Positions 1 to 7,866 of a stretch of DNA of 64,000 nt are shown piece by piece. Within the stretch, counting starts at the first letter, position 1; each line of letters starts with the position of its first letter. The notes beneath the pieces are model-generated. The model worked only from the letters and a program-made list of their open reading frames with translations. It was not told the DNA's origin and searched no databases. Source of the stretch: RYN-230 sp963841695 (GTDB lineage Bacteria; Actinomycetota; Actinomycetes; Streptosporangiales; Streptosporangiaceae); NCBI GenBank assembly GCA_963841695.1, contig CAWJDQ010000003.1, positions 62,001 through 126,000 on the forward strand. Reading direction: 5' to 3'. Position numbers and translations under genes: made by a program.

Positions 1-1910
1 AAGTCCGCGATCGCGTTCTCGAACGCGTCCGACGCGCCCAGGTAGGCGGCGATGGCGACCTCGTCGCCGGACCGGGCGTGCGCCCGGGCCAGGGTCAGCC
101 CGCACAGCTCGCCGTACAGCCGCAGCCCGCGCGGGATCATGGTGGCGATGTCCACCGAGAACTTCCAGTCCCGCAGCTGCCGGACGTAGAAGTCGCGGGT
201 CTGGCCGTCCAGCCCGCTGACCCGCTGCCAGCCCAGGAAGATGTCGCTGGTCGCCTGCATGAGCCGCTGGCCGTTCACCACCCGCTCGCCCTGGTGGCCG
301 TACCGGCTGGCCCCGGCGAACCGGGCGAGCACGGACTCCTCGGCCTCCTTGACCTGGAGGAAGAGCGGGTCGGACTCGTCGCGGCCGAGCATCAGGATGA
401 TCCAGCAGCGGGTGCCCACGCTGCCCACGCCGACCACCTTGCGGGCCATGTCGGTGAACTCGAACTGCTCGAGCAGCACCCGGCGGTCGGGCTGCAGCGT
501 CCGCCGGTACTTCGCGATCAGGCCGCGCAGCTCCTTCTCGATGTAGACCGCCCCGGCCAGCTCCCCGAGCAGGTCGCGGAGGGGCACGATGACCGGCGGG
601 TCGGAGATGATCCGCGGCTGCCCGTCCTCCAGCTGGGTCAGCTTGGCCAGCTCCTGCATGCTGTCCCGGGTCCGGGCCTTGGCCAGCCCCTTGTCGAGGG
701 CCTTGCGCTGGCCCTGCTTGAGCATCCCGTCGAACCGGGACCGGAACTCGTCGATGTCCACCATCGTGTACCAGACGTCCAGGTTGCCTTCCCCGGACAG
801 GGTCCGCATGACCTGCCGGTAGCGCCGGACCGTGGCGATCACGATCTTCCTGCGGTCCTTGTCGCTGAACCCGTTCTCCCGCGCGGCCACCTCCAGGCTG
901 GCGGCCAGCCGCTTCACGTCCCACTCCCAGGGCGCGGGCAGCGTCTCGTCGAAGTCGTTGACGTCGAAGACCAGCCGGCGCTCGGGCGAGCCGAACAGGC
1001 CGAAGTTGGACAGGTGCGCGTCCCCGCACGCCTGCACGATCAGGCCGGTAGCCGGGGTGGCGGCCAGGTCGCTGGCCATGGGCAGCGCCGCACCGCGGAA
1101 GTAGGTGAACGGGGTCTCCATCATCCGGCCGTACCGCACCGGGACCAGGTCGGGGACCCGCGAGGCGCCCTGCGACTCCAGCAGCGCGACCGGGTCGGGC
1201 CGGTCGGCCGGCGGCTCCCACTGCGCGTGGCTTTCGCGCGGCACCTCGGCCCGCGCCGCCTTGCCGCGGACCCGGCGTTCGGCCGGGGTCAGATGCTGTT
1301 TCGGCGCCTCGAGACCGGTCGTCGCGCTGCGGGGCTGGACCACGCTGCGGCGCGCCGCCTCGGGGACCCCGGCGGGTACCGAGGTGGCGGCGCCGTTCGC
1401 GGCCGCGGCAGTACGCGCCGCCGTGCTCCGTGCGGCCGGCCGCGTAGTGGCCCGCGGGGCCGCCCGCCCCGTGGTCCGGGACGCCGTGGTCCGGGACGCC
1501 GTGGTCCGGGACGCCGTGGTCCGGGACGCCGTGCCGCGGGACGCGGCGGTGCTCCGGGACGTGGCGGTGCTGCGGGACGTGGCGGTGCTGCGGGACGCTG
1601 GGGCGGCCGGCGCCCGGGTCCCGGTGGACTTGCTCGTGCTGGCGGCCCGGCTCGTGCCGGTGCCGCCCCGGCTCGCCGCGGCGCCCCGGCGGGCCGCCGG
1701 GCGGGCGGTGCCCGGCCGGGCCGCGGTGGCCTGGCTGGCCGCAGTCTTGCTGGCCGCAGTCTTGCTGGCCGCAGTCTTGCTGGCCGCACTCCTGGGGGCC
1801 GTGGCCTGCGCCGGCTTGCTGCCGGCCGCCTTGCCGTTGGCCGCCCGGGTGCCGGTGCCCCTAGCCGTCCTTGTCTTGCTCCCTGACGCCTTGCTCTGTG
1901 CCTCTGCCAT
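1..1910 (-). CDS. DUF2252 family protein with long Ala/Ser/Thr/Arg-rich N-terminal extension (3' end cut by window edge)
   Basis: The reading frame starts at ATG 1910 on the minus strand and runs off the left edge, giving about 636 codons. From about residue 199 onward it matches the DUF2252 family: a GDAHLSNFG motif near 1000-1030 is followed by FDVNDFDE and a WDVKRLAAS stretch, like the phosphate-binding core of aminoglycoside-kinase-like proteins. The biochemical role of this family is not established. The first ~195 residues are low complexity, made of Ala, Ser, Thr, Arg and Lys with tandem pentapeptides such as SKTAA and TTASR. They resemble the basic tails of actinobacterial histone-like proteins, so nucleic-acid binding is an inference. 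The long open frame on the opposite strand is a GC-bias shadow. The gene diverges from the GH15 gene at 2157. Confidence 0.85.
   Translation of the reverse strand, partial: MAEAQSKASGSKTRTARGTGTRAANGKAAGSKPAQATAPRSAASKTAASKTAASKTAASQATAARPGTARPAARRGAAASRGGTGTSRAASTSKSTGTRAPAAPASRSTATSRSTATSRSTAASRGTASRTTASRTTASRTTASRTTGRAAPRATTRPAARSTAARTAAAANGAATSVPAGVPEAARRSVVQPRSATTGLEAPKQHLTPAERRVRGKAARAEVPRESHAQWEPPADRPDPVALLESQGASRVPDLVPVRYGRMMETPFTYFRGAALPMASDLAATPATGLIVQACGDAHLSNFGLFGSPERRLVFDVNDFDETLPAPWEWDVKRLAASLEVAARENGFSDKDRRKIVIATVRRYRQVMRTLSGEGNLDVWYTMVDIDEFRSRFDGMLKQGQRKALDKGLAKARTRDSMQELAKLTQLEDGQPRIISDPPVIVPLRDLLGELAGAVYIEKELRGLIAKYRRTLQPDRRVLLEQFEFTDMARKVVGVGSVGTRCWIILMLGRDESDPLFLQVKEAEESVLARFAGASRYGHQGERVVNGQRLMQATSDIFLGWQRVSGLDGQTRDFYVRQLRDWKFSVDIATMIPRGLRLYGELCGLTLARAHARSGDEVAIAAYLGASDAFENAIAD
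1471..1800. repeat. Short in-frame tandem repeats coding the basic N-terminus of the DUF2252 protein
   Basis: Four perfect 15-base units (gtggtccgggacgcc) occupy 1471-1530. Three 18-base units (gcggtgctgcgggacgtg and near variants) occupy 1546-1599. Three perfect 15-base units (gcagtcttgctggcc) plus one variant occupy 1741-1800. All unit lengths are multiples of three, so copy-number changes would keep the reading frame. Confidence 0.9.
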
Positions 1911-2156
1911 GAGCTCCTGTCCTCCCTGACCGCGAACCCGGGTAGGCCCCGTGTTCATGACCGCGCGAGGCATGCACCGGCCTTATCCGACTCACGATGG
2001 CCGCTGGCGGTGCGGGTCGCATCACCCCCGGGGGATGACGACGTCCCCCGGCCCGGCCCGCGAATCTGCATAGAGGACGTACCCACCCGGCCAGCGAAAC
2101 AGCCATCGAGAGAGCCGCCCGCAGGGTGGAGCGGCCTCGTCACCGGAGGCCTGCGG

Positions 2157-3970
2157 ATGTCCCGACCGATCGAGGATTACGCCCTGATCGGTGACCTGCA
2201 GTCCGCCGCGCTGGTGAGCCGGGACGGTTCCATCGACTGGATGTGCCTGCCGCGCTTCGACTCGGAGGCCTGCTTCGCCGCGTTGCTGGGCGGGGAGCGG
2301 TACGGGTACTGGCAGATCGCCCCGGCCCGCGAGATCACCCGGGTCCGCCGCCGCTACCGGCCCGGCACCCTGGTCCTGGAGACCGAGTTCAGCACCGCGT
2401 CCGGGGTGGTCCGGCTGATCGACTGCATGCCGCCGCGGGCTGGCGACCCGGTGCTGATCCGGCTGGTCGAAGGAGTGGCCGGGCGGGTCGACATGCGGAT
2501 GACGCTCGCCGCGCGCTTCGAGTACGGGCAGACCCTCCCCCGCGTCCGCCAGCAGGACGCGGCCCGGCGGATCGTGGCCGGCGCGCAGTCGCTGTGGGTG
2601 TTCAGCCCCCTCGAGGTGCGCACACACGACGCGGATCTGGTCGCCCGCTTCTCGGTCGGCGAGGGGGACCGGGTGCCGGTGGCGGCGGTCTGGCGGCCAT
2701 CGCACTGGCGGGCGCCGGCCCCGCCGCCCGCGAGTGCCCTGGTCGAGCAGACCGACGGCTGGTGGCGGCGCTGGGTGGCGGGCCTGCGCCGGGTGGACGA
2801 GGGCGCGGGCGAGGGCCAGGACGCGGTGATCCGCTCACTCATCACGCTCAAGGCGCTCAGCTACGCGCCGACCGGCGGGCTGCTCGCCGCGCCGACCACC
2901 TCGCTCCCCCAGCAGACCTGCGGGATGCGCAACTGGGACTACCGCTACTGCTGGGTTCGCGACGCAGCCGACGCCGTGGACGCCTTCCTGGCGTGCGGCG
3001 CCGATCAGGAGGCGGCCGGCCTGCTGGACTGGGTCGGCCACGCCGTCGGCGGCCCGGTGGGGCAGGTGCAGCCGGTGTACCGGGTGGCCGGCGAGCGGCG
3101 GATGCCGGAGATCGAGGCCCACTGGCTGCCCGGCTACGAGAACGCCCAGCCGGTGCGGATCGGCAACGCCGCCGCGGCGATGCCGCGACTCGGCACCTTC
3201 GGGGACGTGCTGCGGGCCCGGCTGACCGGGCGGGCGGCCGGACTGCCGCTCGCCGCGGATGCTCCCGGGGCGCGCGACCCGGGCGAGGGCCAGGACACCC
3301 TGGCGTTCCTCGAGTCGCGCTGGCGGGAGCCGGACGCCGGGATCTGGGAGATGCGCGGGCCGCCCGCCAGTTCGTCCACACCAAGGCGATGATCTGGGCC
3401 GCCGCGGACTCGGCCGTCAGGATGATCGAGGCGTTCGGGGAGCGCGGGCCGGCCGGGCGCTGGCGGCGGCTGCGCGCCGCAGTCCACGCCGATGTGCTGG
3501 AACGCGGCTACGACGCGGACCGGAACACGTTCACTCAGCACTACGGCTCGGCGGGGGTGGACGCCAGCCTGCTTCGTCTGCCGCTGCTCGGATTCCTGTC
3601 GCCCGCCGATCCCCGGATGGCCGGGACGCTCCAGGCCATCCGCCGCGAGCTGGACGACAGCGGCGTGCTGCTGCGTTATCAGGCCCCGCCGCCGGCCGAC
3701 GCGGACGGCCTCCCGCCCGGGGAGGCCGGGTACCTGCCCGGCTCGTTCTGGCTGGCGCAGGCGCTCGCCGCGGCGGGACAGCCGGAGCAGGCCCGCCGCA
3801 TCTACACGGCCCTGCTCGGGCTGCGCAACGACGTCGGGCTGCTAGCCGAGGGGTACGACCCGCTGCGCAGGCGGTTCGCGGGCAACCATCCGCTGGCCGG
3901 CTCGCACATCGCCCTGATCATGACGGCCCGGGCTCTTACCCAGAACGGGCAGTTCGCCCGGTCTGGGTGA
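2157..3970 (+). CDS. Glycoside hydrolase family 15 (trehalase/glucoamylase-like), frameshifted near 3357
   Basis: The predicted cytoplasmic GH15 enzyme would cleave alpha-glucosidic bonds; many actinobacterial members of this type are trehalases. ATG 2157 gives MSRPIEDYALIGDLQSAALV, the canonical start of the family. Further on are NWDYRYCWVRDAAD, a GERRMPE stretch, PVRIGNAA, and GIWEMRG with its catalytic-type Glu. The frame breaks just after GIWEMRG. Adding one G in the ggg run near 3357-3360 restores RQFVHTKAMIW and an uninterrupted C-terminal half to the stop at 3970, about 604 residues and the normal family length. Because both halves are fully conserved, a sequencing error or a very recent mutation is likely. 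An upstream in-frame ATG at 2010 is less likely, because the extension is not family-like. Confidence 0.88.
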
Positions 3971-4081
3971 TGTGCCGCGCGTCGTCCGCAGCCACCCTAG
4001 ATCGCGGCCACCCCGGGCCGGTGCCGGATACCCCGGGCTGGCGGCTGCTGGAACGCACACCGGTCCCGGAGGCCTGACCAA

Positions 4082-4621
4082 ATGAGCCGTCCGTTTTTCA
4101 TGCCGCTTCTCGCGCCGGAAGCACCCGGGCGCCGGCTCGGCCGGTATGCGGGGAAGCCTGGCGCACGGGCGGCAGGATGGCTGCGCAGCCGGGCCGCGGC
4201 CCGGCGGGCCCGGGCCCAGATCCCGTACCTGGGCGTGACCACCTCCCTGGAGGGCTGCCGGGGCAACGCCCTGGCGGACGCCGTCCTGCGCCGGGTGCTG
4301 CTCTGCGGCTGCCCGGTCGGCACCGTGGTCCTGGACCTCGGTGTCGCCGCCACTCTCGAGCCGGAGACCTGCGCGGCGATCCTGCTGGTGCATCAGCGGC
4401 TGACCGCGATCGGCACCAGGCTGCGGCTGGCGGCCAGCACGCGCGGGCTGGCCGATTGCCTGGCCGACGCCGGGGTAGTCCAGCAACTCGGCCGGGACAC
4501 CATTCACGGGAGCTTCCGCAGCGCCGTGCTCGCGGCCTATGCCGCTCAGCCCGGACCCGGGCTGGCTGTGGGCCGGATACGGACCGAGCTGGAGACGCAA
4601 GCCGAGATCATCGACCTCTGA
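4082..4621 (+). CDS. STAS-domain-like protein (anti-sigma factor antagonist type)
   Basis: This 179-residue protein has a C-terminal two-thirds resembling a STAS domain. It shows the beta-strand VVLDLGVAA, then ETCAAILLVHQRLTAIG and LRLAASTRGLADCLADAGV, ending in a helix like those of SpoIIAA and RsbV proteins. The usual phosphorylatable Ser/Thr of the DLSGV-x-[ST] loop is replaced by a DLGVAATLEPET stretch, so phospho-switching is uncertain. The first ~60 residues are basic and not recognised. The gene follows the GH15 gene by about 110 bases on the same strand. The start at ATG 4082 lacks a clear ribosome site, so a later start is possible. Function as a partner-switch component is inferred. 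Confidence 0.6.
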   Translation: MSRPFFMPLLAPEAPGRRLGRYAGKPGARAAGWLRSRAAARRARAQIPYLGVTTSLEGCRGNALADAVLRRVLLCGCPVGTVVLDLGVAATLEPETCAAILLVHQRLTAIGTRLRLAASTRGLADCLADAGVVQQLGRDTIHGSFRSAVLAAYAAQPGPGLAVGRIRTELETQAEIIDL

Positions 4622-4854
4622 GCGTGACCACCCAGACCGGCGAGCGAGCCTGGCCCGCCAGGCCCCGGCGTGCGGCCGGTGCGGGGTTCTCCTGGGTCAC
4701 GCGAACCCCTGAGGTAGCCCGGTGACCCACCCGGAGTCCGCCCGGCGGCCCGGCGCAGCCGCGCCTGCTTCACCCGCTGCGGGTGGAGCCGCCCCGCCGC
4801 GCGCGGCGGTGAACTGGGTGCGCCACAGCCAATCTGTAAAGGGGAAAGGACGCC

Positions 4855-5355
4855 ATGTCTGACCTGATCGCCATTGGTTACCCGGACGAGCAGACCGCGG
4901 AGCTGGCCGCGGACGAGGCCCGCCGGCTGGCCAAGGACCTCATCATCGAGCCCGACGCCATCGCGGTGATCGTCCGCGACAAAGAGGGCAAGTTCCACGT
5001 GCACACCAGCCACCATCCGGTCGGGGCCGGCGCGACCTGGGGAATGTTCTGGGGGCTGCTGTTCGGCCTGCTGTTCTTCATCCCGTTCTTCGGCCTGGCC
5101 ATCGGCGCCGGGATGGGCGCCCTCATGGGGAAGATCACCAAGTCGGGGATCGACCGCGAGTTCCAGGACCAGGTCCGCGGCATGCTCACGCCCGGCACCT
5201 CGGCGCTGTTCCTGATGGTGGAGAAGGTGACGCCGGACAAGGCCACCGCGGCGCTCGCCCAGTACGGCGGCACCGTGCTCAAGTCGTCCCTGTCCAAGGA
5301 GGGCGAGGCCGACCTGCAGGACGCCCTGCACGGCCAGGGCACCCCGGCCAGCTGA
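4855..5355 (+). CDS. DUF1269 domain membrane-associated protein
   Basis: This 166-residue protein starts at ATG 4855 behind the purine-rich ribosome site ggggaaagga. It has the DUF1269 layout: an N-terminal MSDLIAIGYPDEQTAELA fold, a glycine-rich double hydrophobic hairpin at about residues 60-95, and a C-terminal domain with LFLMVEKVTPDKA. Family members are small, often stress-associated proteins of unknown biochemistry. About 230 bases with no gene separate it from the STAS gene, so it probably has its own promoter. It is followed by a strong inverted repeat at 5368-5420. Confidence 0.88.
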   Translation: MSDLIAIGYPDEQTAELAADEARRLAKDLIIEPDAIAVIVRDKEGKFHVHTSHHPVGAGATWGMFWGLLFGLLFFIPFFGLAIGAGMGALMGKITKSGIDREFQDQVRGMLTPGTSALFLMVEKVTPDKATAALAQYGGTVLKSSLSKEGEADLQDALHGQGTPAS

Positions 5356-5367
5356 GCGCGGGCCCGC

Positions 5368-5420
5368 CATGATCCTGGTCAATTACTGTTGCTGCAGCGC
5401 AGTAATTGACCAGGATCATG
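5368..5420. terminator. Perfect 21-bp inverted repeat between convergent genes (bidirectional terminator or dispersed palindrome)
   Basis: Arms 5368-5388 and 5400-5420 are perfectly complementary, with an 11-base loop. The arms are AT-richer than the surroundings. The site lies between the convergent stops of the DUF1269 gene (5355) and the SHOCT gene (5472), the position expected of a bidirectional terminator, but it has no U tract. The centre attactgttgctgcag recurs in modified form in the palindrome at 46801-46850. Confidence 0.8.
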
Positions 5421-5471
5421 CTGGCCCGGCTCAGCACCCGTACCAGCGGCATGGGCCCGGTTCCGGGGACG

Positions 5472-5780
5472 TCAGATGCCGAGCAGCTTCCGCTTGGCCG
5501 CGGCGAACTCGTCGTCGGTCAGCGAGCCATCCTCGTGCAGCGCAGTGAGCTGCTTGAGCTGTTCGGAGATCGGGGTATCGGGCTGGCCGCCGGGCGCGGC
5601 CGCTGGCGCCGCGTCTTGCTGCGCACCACCCTGCTGCTGTTCAAGGTTGCTGATCCGGTCGTTCTGGTCAGCTTCCTGCGCGGATCGATCCGCCGAGTTC
5701 TGCGCCACCCTCTTGCCCGCCACGTACGCGCCACCGCCGACTACCGCCGCGCGCAGCAACGGACGTCTCCTCATGAACAT
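5472..5780 (-). CDS. SHOCT domain protein
   Basis: This 102-residue protein starts at ATG 5780 after a clear gaggag ribosome site. It has a basic N-terminus, a short glycine-rich membrane-type segment (about residues 9-22), a glutamine-rich linker that may form a short coiled coil, and a C-terminal SHOCT motif: LKQLTALHEDGSLTDDEFAA, then AKRKLL. SHOCT domains are small helical oligomerisation modules at the ends of many membrane proteins. The gene lies just downstream of the carboxymuconolactone decarboxylase-like gene (22 bases apart), so the two are probably co-transcribed. Confidence 0.88.
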   Translation of the reverse strand: MFMRRRPLLRAAVVGGGAYVAGKRVAQNSADRSAQEADQNDRISNLEQQQGGAQQDAAPAAAPGGQPDTPISEQLKQLTALHEDGSLTDDEFAAAKRKLLGI

Positions 5781-5801
5781 GTCTGTCTCCTCGGGTGTGT
5801 T

Positions 5802-6164
5802 CTAGACGTCGCCCGCGGGCAGGGCAAGCCCGAGCGCGACCATGATTTCGGGGGCCGCCGCGACGACCTTCGGGCCGCCGACCTGCGGGGCGACCGCGCG
5901 CAGCACCCCCAGGATCTCCGCCGGCGAAGCCCCGGCATCCAGCGCGTTCGAGACCTGCCACAGATACGAAGCGGGTGGCGCGTCCAGGGCGACCAGGGCC
6001 GCGATCTTGACCAGGCCGAAGGTGCGGGCATCCAGCCCGCTGTTTTCCTGCGAGGCCTCGCGCAGCTCGAGCGCCTCGCCGAGGACCTCGATGTCGCCCA
6101 GGGCCAGACCGGACAGTGCGTCCCGGGTGCCCGGGTCCACGTCGGCATTGACTGGGATGGTCAT
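5802..6164 (-). CDS. Carboxymuconolactone decarboxylase-like (AhpD-fold) protein
   Basis: A 120-residue all-helical protein. ATG 6164 was chosen because it follows a gagagg site and gives MTIPVNADVDPGTRDALSGL; upstream in-frame starts add an unconserved arginine-rich leader. The core LDARTFGLVKIAALVALDAP and the helix-rich region after ASPAEILGVLRAVAPQVG match small carboxymuconolactone-decarboxylase-family proteins of actinobacteria. The CxxC redox pair of true AhpD proteins is absent, so peroxidase-type chemistry is unlikely and the function is unknown. It forms a probable two-gene operon with the SHOCT gene. Confidence 0.8.
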   Translation of the reverse strand: MTIPVNADVDPGTRDALSGLALGDIEVLGEALELREASQENSGLDARTFGLVKIAALVALDAPPASYLWQVSNALDAGASPAEILGVLRAVAPQVGGPKVVAAAPEIMVALGLALPAGDV

Positions 6165-6348
6165 GGTTCCGATTCCTCTCGGTGGGTCGTGGCGGCGGGC
6201 CGTCACGGGCTTGCGGGTCGTTACGTTCGCGGGTTTCCCGGTCTGCGCGGGTTTCCCCCGGGTCTGACGTTCGCGCGCATCCGGCCGGCGCGCGCCACCC
6301 CGCGGGGGTGAGGCGGGAAGCGGCGCGGGGCCCCCTAGGCTGGCGGCC

Positions 6349-7866
6349 ATGACGATCCCGGCGGGGCCGCTCAGGCTGCTTCACAAGGACCCGGGGTCCG
6401 GGCCGAAATACGGCAGTCTGCTGCTGATCCTGATCGTCACCTACGTGCTGTCCGCGTTCACGGTGGCCGGGCTGGTCAGCGCCGTCCAGGTGGTGCTGTT
6501 CCTGGCCGTGGTGCTGATCGCGCTGCGCAGCGGCCGACTGCAGCGCATGACCGTGCGGCTCATCGCGGTGGGCCTGCTACTCGGCTCCGTCGTGTCGGTC
6601 ACTCTCCAGCTGGTCGATAACCAGGGTGACGGCGGCGCGCTGGCCAGCCTGTGGACGGCCCTGATCCTGACACTGGCGGTGTTCTTCATCGTGCGGCAGG
6701 TACTGTCCCAGCCGCAGATCACAGAGCAGAGCATCTTCGGCGTGCTGAGCGCCTACATGATGATCGGGCTCATCTTCGCCGCGATCTACGTCGCGATGTG
6801 GAAGTTCAGCCCCCACCCGCCGTTCTTCGCCCACGGGGCCAGGGAAGAGACCACCAAGACGTTCCAGTACTTCAGCTTCACCACGCTGACCACCCTGGGG
6901 TACGGGGACTTCACCGCGGCCGGCGACGGGGGCCGGGCGATCGCCGTGCTGGAGGCCATGATCGGCCAGATGTTCCTGGCCACCCTGGTGGCCCGGCTGG
7001 TGGCCGGGTTCCGCTGGTCAGACCGGGCCGCGGGCCGCCACACCAGCCCGCAGGCGGCGCTCCCGCCGCCTGGTTCCGGCCAGCCTGTTCCCGGCCAGCC
7101 GCGGGCCGTCCCAGCCAGCCCGGCAGGGGCGGGGCCGTCGAGCCCGGCGCGGGCCGTCCCGGCCAGCCCCGGCCCGTCCCGGGCGAAGAAGTCCTCGGCG
7201 GCCGGCCTGATCCGGCTCAACCCGCCGGGCGCGGTGCGCGGGCGGGGCACGGGACTGCGCCGGGGCGGGCGGAATGGGACCGGGGGGTCAGACCCGGTCC
7301 CCGCCGCCCGCCCGGCCGATCCGGATTGCAGCCGGCCAGTCAGGACTGCCCCGGGGTCAGCCGACTTCTTTCAGCTCCCGGCCGTGCATGGCCAGCGCGT
7401 AGATGATCACGATGTCCAGGGCGATGAGGATCACGCCCCAGACCGGGTAGGCGGCGATGAACGCCAGGTTGATGATGGCGCTGATCACCGCGAGGGCGAT
7501 GCCGACGACACGCGCCCAGGTCTGCCCGGCCAGCACCCCGAAGCCGACCAGCACGAACAGCACGCCGAGCACCATGTGCGCCCAGCCCCACCCCAGATAG
7601 CCGACGTGCAGGGCCAGGTGGCTGCTGGTGACCAGGTAGTAGCTCCGCTCGAAGAGAGCGACCAGGCCGTCGATGATGTGGAACGCACCCTCGACGATCA
7701 TCACGATGCCGGCGAAGATGACCCAGCCGACCCAGCCGGTGGGCTGGGCCGCCGCGCGCGTGCCCCGGTAGCCGGCGGTCCGATCCGTTCCTGGTGTCCG
7801 ATCCGCTTGCGTATCACTCATGTCGTGTCCACTCCCTCGGTGACGTGGCAAGGCAGGGACCACTAG
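6349..7866 (+). CDS. Two-pore-helix-type potassium channel with long proline-rich C-terminal tail
   Basis: Hydrophobic segments lie at about residues 23-58, 70-88, 100-116 and 130-150, followed by a pore region with the K+ selectivity filter TTLGYGD (about residues 181-187) and a final membrane helix to about residue 220. This is an ion-channel (Pfam Ion_trans_2) family protein of the plasma membrane. After residue ~225 the frame continues through a Pro/Ala/Ser-rich repetitive tail and, past 7357, lies antisense to the DUF7144 gene. The natural protein therefore probably ends earlier, and a lost stop or an indel in the GC-rich tail is suspected. The ATG at 6349 lacks a strong ribosome site. 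The gene diverges from the carboxymuconolactone-type gene. Confidence 0.8.
   Translation: MTIPAGPLRLLHKDPGSGPKYGSLLLILIVTYVLSAFTVAGLVSAVQVVLFLAVVLIALRSGRLQRMTVRLIAVGLLLGSVVSVTLQLVDNQGDGGALASLWTALILTLAVFFIVRQVLSQPQITEQSIFGVLSAYMMIGLIFAAIYVAMWKFSPHPPFFAHGAREETTKTFQYFSFTTLTTLGYGDFTAAGDGGRAIAVLEAMIGQMFLATLVARLVAGFRWSDRAAGRHTSPQAALPPPGSGQPVPGQPRAVPASPAGAGPSSPARAVPASPGPSRAKKSSAAGLIRLNPPGAVRGRGTGLRRGGRNGTGGSDPVPAARPADPDCSRPVRTAPGSADFFQLPAVHGQRVDDHDVQGDEDHAPDRVGGDERQVDDGADHREGDADDTRPGLPGQHPEADQHEQHAEHHVRPAPPQIADVQGQVAAGDQVVAPLEESDQAVDDVERTLDDHHDAGEDDPADPAGGLGRRARAPVAGGPIRSWCPIRLRITHVVSTPSVTWQGRDH
7357..7821 (-). CDS. DUF7144-type small integral membrane protein
   Basis: A 154-residue protein with four predicted membrane helices. 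ATG 7821 follows a gggag site and gives MSDTQADRTPG. GWVGWVIFAGIVMIVEGAFH opens helix 1, and the conserved-looking core includes IIDGLVALF and GWAHMVLGVLFVLVGFGVL. The pattern matches the actinobacterial DUF7144 family, whose function is unknown. It lies 41 bases downstream of the RDD gene on the same strand and is probably in one transcript with it. Confidence 0.8.
   Translation of the reverse strand: MSDTQADRTPGTDRTAGYRGTRAAAQPTGWVGWVIFAGIVMIVEGAFHIIDGLVALFERSYYLVTSSHLALHVGYLGWGWAHMVLGVLFVLVGFGVLAGQTWARVVGIALAVISAIINLAFIAAYPVWGVILIALDIVIIYALAMHGRELKEVG

Noticed and set aside
78..1886. 602-codon open frame on the plus strand
   Set aside because: It is antisense to the DUF2252 gene, has no recognisable motifs, and is explained by high GC at third positions.
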